Assembly (NCBI GenBank): GCA_014904845.1
Contig: MU119231.1
Location: forward strand, 1 to 64,000
Length of the DNA: 64,000 bases
From: Acephala macrosclerotiorum
Taxonomy: Eukaryota; Ascomycota; Leotiomycetes; Helotiales; Mollisiaceae
Direction: 5' to 3'
Under the pieces are notes generated by a model. That model was not told where the DNA came from. It saw only the letters and a program-made list of their open reading frames with translations, and did not search any database. The position numbers and the translations under genes are program-made. Positions 61,901 to 64,000 of this stretch are shown here, piece after piece. The stretch's first letter is position 1. The number at the start of each line of letters is the position of its first letter.

Positions 61901-64000
61901 CTTCTCAACAGCCGCATACATGGCCTTAACGATAGGCTTGATGTCTCGTTGCAAATGCACACGGTAGGTGTCGCTCTTCAAGCCACCTCCGAAATACTTT
62001 GAAATGTCTGTTGTGGGTGCTGTCAATGCAAGCTCGGAGGTAGAAATGGGATTCGACAGAATGAAAACGTGCTATGCAGAAACTGAGGCTTGAAAACATC
62101 CTGACCCTTGCCGCCGCCCTTCTGCTTGGAGAAATAGGCAAGCTCGACATCAAGAGGATTGCCGCCATTTTCCAAGGTCTTGAGAATCAGCTGAACGTCG
62201 TGCTTAATAGTGCGATCGTAGAAGTTTCTGACGTCCTTGCCCTTGGTGGGTGCACCATAACAACGAGCAATCTCTGCTTGACGTCAATACGCTTGACTCG
62301 AGCCACATGAACAAAAGGAAAACGTGTAATGTTTTGAGGAGTAGGCATCAGGTCTGACCGTTGCCATCACCACCACCGATCTTCTTAAGACCCAATAACA
62401 TGACTTCCTCGGGATCGCCACCGGCGGCCAAGGTGTCAAGAATGAGCTTCACGTCCGGCTTGATCGTTCGGCTGAAGACATGAGTGATTGCCTTTGGGGT
62501 GACTGATCTGCCGTAGCAGCGTGCAATTTCTGGGGGGTCATCAGAATGAAAATCGGTCAAAGTGGACAAATTGACAGAAGGGAAACGTGTAATGTGCTCG
62601 AGATATTGGGGGGAATCGGCTGACGCTTTCCGGCTCCTGCAGTGCGGACGTTCTCCATCAAAATCACCTCCTTGGGATCTTGTTGGTTCTCGACTGCCTG
62701 CTTGAGAGCTCTGACGTTGGGAGTGACGTCGCGCTTCATGTGATTCTGCAGAGCACTCAGGGTGCATTCGCTACCATAGAACTTGAGGATTTCTGCAATT
62801 ACATCAATATGAGACCTGCGGGAATTGACAAAATGAAAACGTATAGTGTTGTAGAAGAAGTAGGGACAATCGCTGACGTTTTCCGGTTCCTGCAATGCGG
62901 GCACCTTCGACCATAATCACATCTTTTGGATCCCGACCATCATCAGCAGCCTGCTTAAGACTCTTGATGTTTGGAAGGAGATCGCGGTTGTAATGATTCA
63001 GGAATGCCTTCTTGGTGCAATCAGATCCGTAGAGTCTGACGATCTCTGCAATGTCATCAATATGAGGCCCAGGAGATTTGAAGACTCAAAGACAAAATGA
63101 AAACGTGTAATGTGGTCGGTGGAGTGAGTTGTTGCTGACCCGTGCCAGTCTTGCCATCTCTGACGTTCACAACCATGGTGAGGCCCTTGGGGTCTTCACC
63201 CTTGTCGCGAGCTTCTCGAATGGCCTTGGCATTAGGATGGATGTTACGTGCGAACAGCTGTCCTACAGCACCCTTTGTAGCGTCACTGCCGAAGCATGCG
63301 GCGATCTCTGTACAGCATCAACAGCAGTCTTATGAAAGGCCCCCTTAAAGCAGGGTACTTTGCAAACATAATGAAATCGTGCAGTGTGTTTGGAATGTGG
63401 ATGCAATCTAACCCTTTCTAGGCTTGCCATTTCGAACACCCTCGACTAAGATGACGTTCTTAGGGTCTTCTTGGTTGTCGAGAGCAGCTCGAATAGCCTT
63501 GATGTTGGGTTGAATGTCGCGCTGCCAGTGCGTAGTCAAACCAATCTTGGTGCAGTCGCTACCATAGGCCTTGGCAATGTCTGTGATAGAAATCAATAAA
63601 GCGTGTGCGAAGCAAAAATGTGTCAAGACGGAAGGAAAACGTGTAAGATGCAGAGGGTGAGCTCGAGGTGACTACCATTGGATCCTCCTAGGCCAAAGGA
63701 AAGAGGTAGATCTTTTGGATCTCCACCATTGTCCAATGTTTCCCGGATTCTCTTGGCGGCTGGTACTACACGGCGGTTCCATATAGTTTGGACCGCGCTT
63801 GTCGTGCAATCGCTACCGAAGCATCTGGCGAGCTCTGCATCACCCATTAGCATTAGCACCAACTCGTGGTGCTCCTGCTGCATGGAATGCCAAACAAAAG
63901 GGAATGTGTAAAGTGCTCGAGTGAGGGAAAATTCTCGTTGCCTAACCAGAAGAAGAACCTTTGCCACTCATCGCGGCCTCTCCCTTGGTGTCACCTATGT
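58976..64000 (-). CDS. Giant repeat protein: at least 18 one-exon helical repeats, partial at 5' end
   Basis: Reading from the right edge, exons are 64000-63947 (partial), 63834-63676, 63580-63413, 63307-63140, 63045-62878, 62792-62625, 62529-62359, 62273-62106, 62007-61855, 61762-61610, 61505-61323, 61231-61073, 60990-60817, 60731-60552, 60469-60317, 60223-60059, 59970-59878, 59775-59665 and 59535-58976. All junctions are phase 1 and each inner exon is a multiple of three. Each inner exon encodes one repeat of the pattern (E/D)IAxxYGSDxTxxAxxxxxxRxIxPxxK, then xDPKD and a Gly/Lys-rich linker. The last exon has a partial repeat (AIAREYGEGVTGKAVSTYFERARKD), then GGGGGRGRGKKA, Thr-Pro-Lys-rich and acidic tails. 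The repeat resembles a small helix-turn-helix (Myb/SANT-like) fold of fungal nuclear proteins; that is inference. An ATG in the first exon at 63971 might be the start, but the frame is open to the edge. Confidence 0.85.
60224..60316 (-). other. GC-AG intron in the repeat gene
   Basis: All other introns of this gene begin GT. Here the only phase-1 junction that keeps the repeat pattern is CAAG followed by GCAAGG, a consensus-type GC donor, with the acceptor TTACAG at 60224. The alternative is a GT further upstream that would shorten the exon and break phase. Confidence 0.6.
62059..62078 (-). promoter_or_regulatory. Conserved intron core, representative copy
   Basis: On the minus strand the intron holds a core like CACGTTTTCATTCTGTC. 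Close copies occur in nearly every intron of the array, for example near 63640, 63370, 63095, 62835, 62578, 62310, 61812, 61565, 61280, 61025, 60765, 60505 and 60275. The core lies in the middle of the intron, about 40-60 bases from the 3' splice site, with a TTGA(C/T)-type branch region nearer the acceptor. It may simply be inherited with the unit, or it may help splicing or carry a bound factor. Confidence 0.55.

Larger units (their letters stand above)
59535..63834 (-). repeat. Tandem array of exon-intron units, period about 255 bp
   Basis: Seventeen complete repeat exons plus the start of the last exon form an uninterrupted head-to-tail series. Full exons are mostly 153-183 bp (six are exactly 168 bp, 56 codons); the two nearest the C-terminus shrink to 93 and 111 bp. 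Introns are 82-105 bp between full units. Adjacent repeats are often closest: those starting at 63045 and 62792 share linkers ending IAGTGKR/TAGAGKR; those at 62007, 61762 and 61505 share the GGGL core; those at 60990, 60731 and 60469 share RFKPI/RYKPI/RFRPI followed by EM. This fits stepwise local duplication of units containing one exon and one intron. Confidence 0.88.

Noticed and set aside
59535..63834. CRISPR-like periodic repeats
   Set aside because: The period is about 255 bp, the repeats are diverged and coding, and the organism is a fungus.
59099..63911. Many plus-strand open frames across the repeat array, such as 59099-59458, 60292-60522 and 63678-63911
   Set aside because: They are antisense shadows of the minus-strand repeat exons. 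The minus strand has regular phase-1 splicing and a conserved protein repeat; the plus frames vary with no shared protein pattern.
1..64000. tRNA or rRNA genes
   Set aside because: None was recognised by eye on either strand. A covariance-model search would be needed to exclude a tRNA with certainty.

Overview
The window looks like nuclear DNA of a filamentous ascomycete (Pezizomycotina; Leotiomycetes is my guess from the style of the proteins). Genes have short GT-AG introns, mostly 45-110 bp with CTAAC/CTGAC-like branch sites. Repeats are eroded by C-to-T change of the repeat-induced point mutation (RIP) type, and the gene families are typically fungal (HET domain, DUF6606/DUF3638/DUF3645, HeLo-like N-terminus, GT15 mannosyltransferase, GCP5-like, CYP). 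I reconstructed exon-intron structures by eye and checked that spliced lengths are multiples of three; no database search was possible.

Layout. 1-5.8 kb is a transposon graveyard: one long frame broken by stops (793-3639), then a copia RNase H remnant (about 4450-5190) and an LTR-like stretch. 5.83-14.73 kb is an almost pure A+T island in which most remaining C and G sit in CpG; it contains a collinear repeat pair at its two ends. 14.8-30.7 kb is a head-to-head locus. On the minus strand lies a DUF6606-HET fusion gene, cut inside the HET core by a 3,002-bp hAT transposon with a perfect 8-bp target duplication. On the plus strand is a 2,748-residue DUF3638/DUF3645 protein that lacks its usual DUF6606 N-terminus. 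The two genes together make up one canonical giant protein, with a HET module added to one part.

30.7-38.9 kb is gene-poor: a damaged F-box-like gene and a decayed tandem copy, a MITE-like inverted-repeat element, a P450 gene, and a 10-N gap whose flanks repeat the P450 3' end. 38.9-57.4 kb is dense and housekeeping-like: methylenetetrahydrofolate reductase, a HeLo-like/bZIP fusion, a secreted beta-propeller protein, an aromatic-type aminotransferase, a GCP5-like gamma-tubulin complex subunit, a GT15 mannosyltransferase, a class C beta-lactamase-like enzyme and an aquaporin.

59.0-64.0 kb (minus strand, running to the window edge) is the most unusual gene. At least 18 successive exons each encode one copy of a roughly 35-60-residue helix-rich repeat. 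All introns are phase 1, and the introns themselves share a conserved core, so exon-plus-intron units of about 250 bp have been amplified in tandem. The last exon adds a Gly/Arg-rich and acidic tail, which suggests a nuclear, nucleic-acid- or chromatin-associated role.
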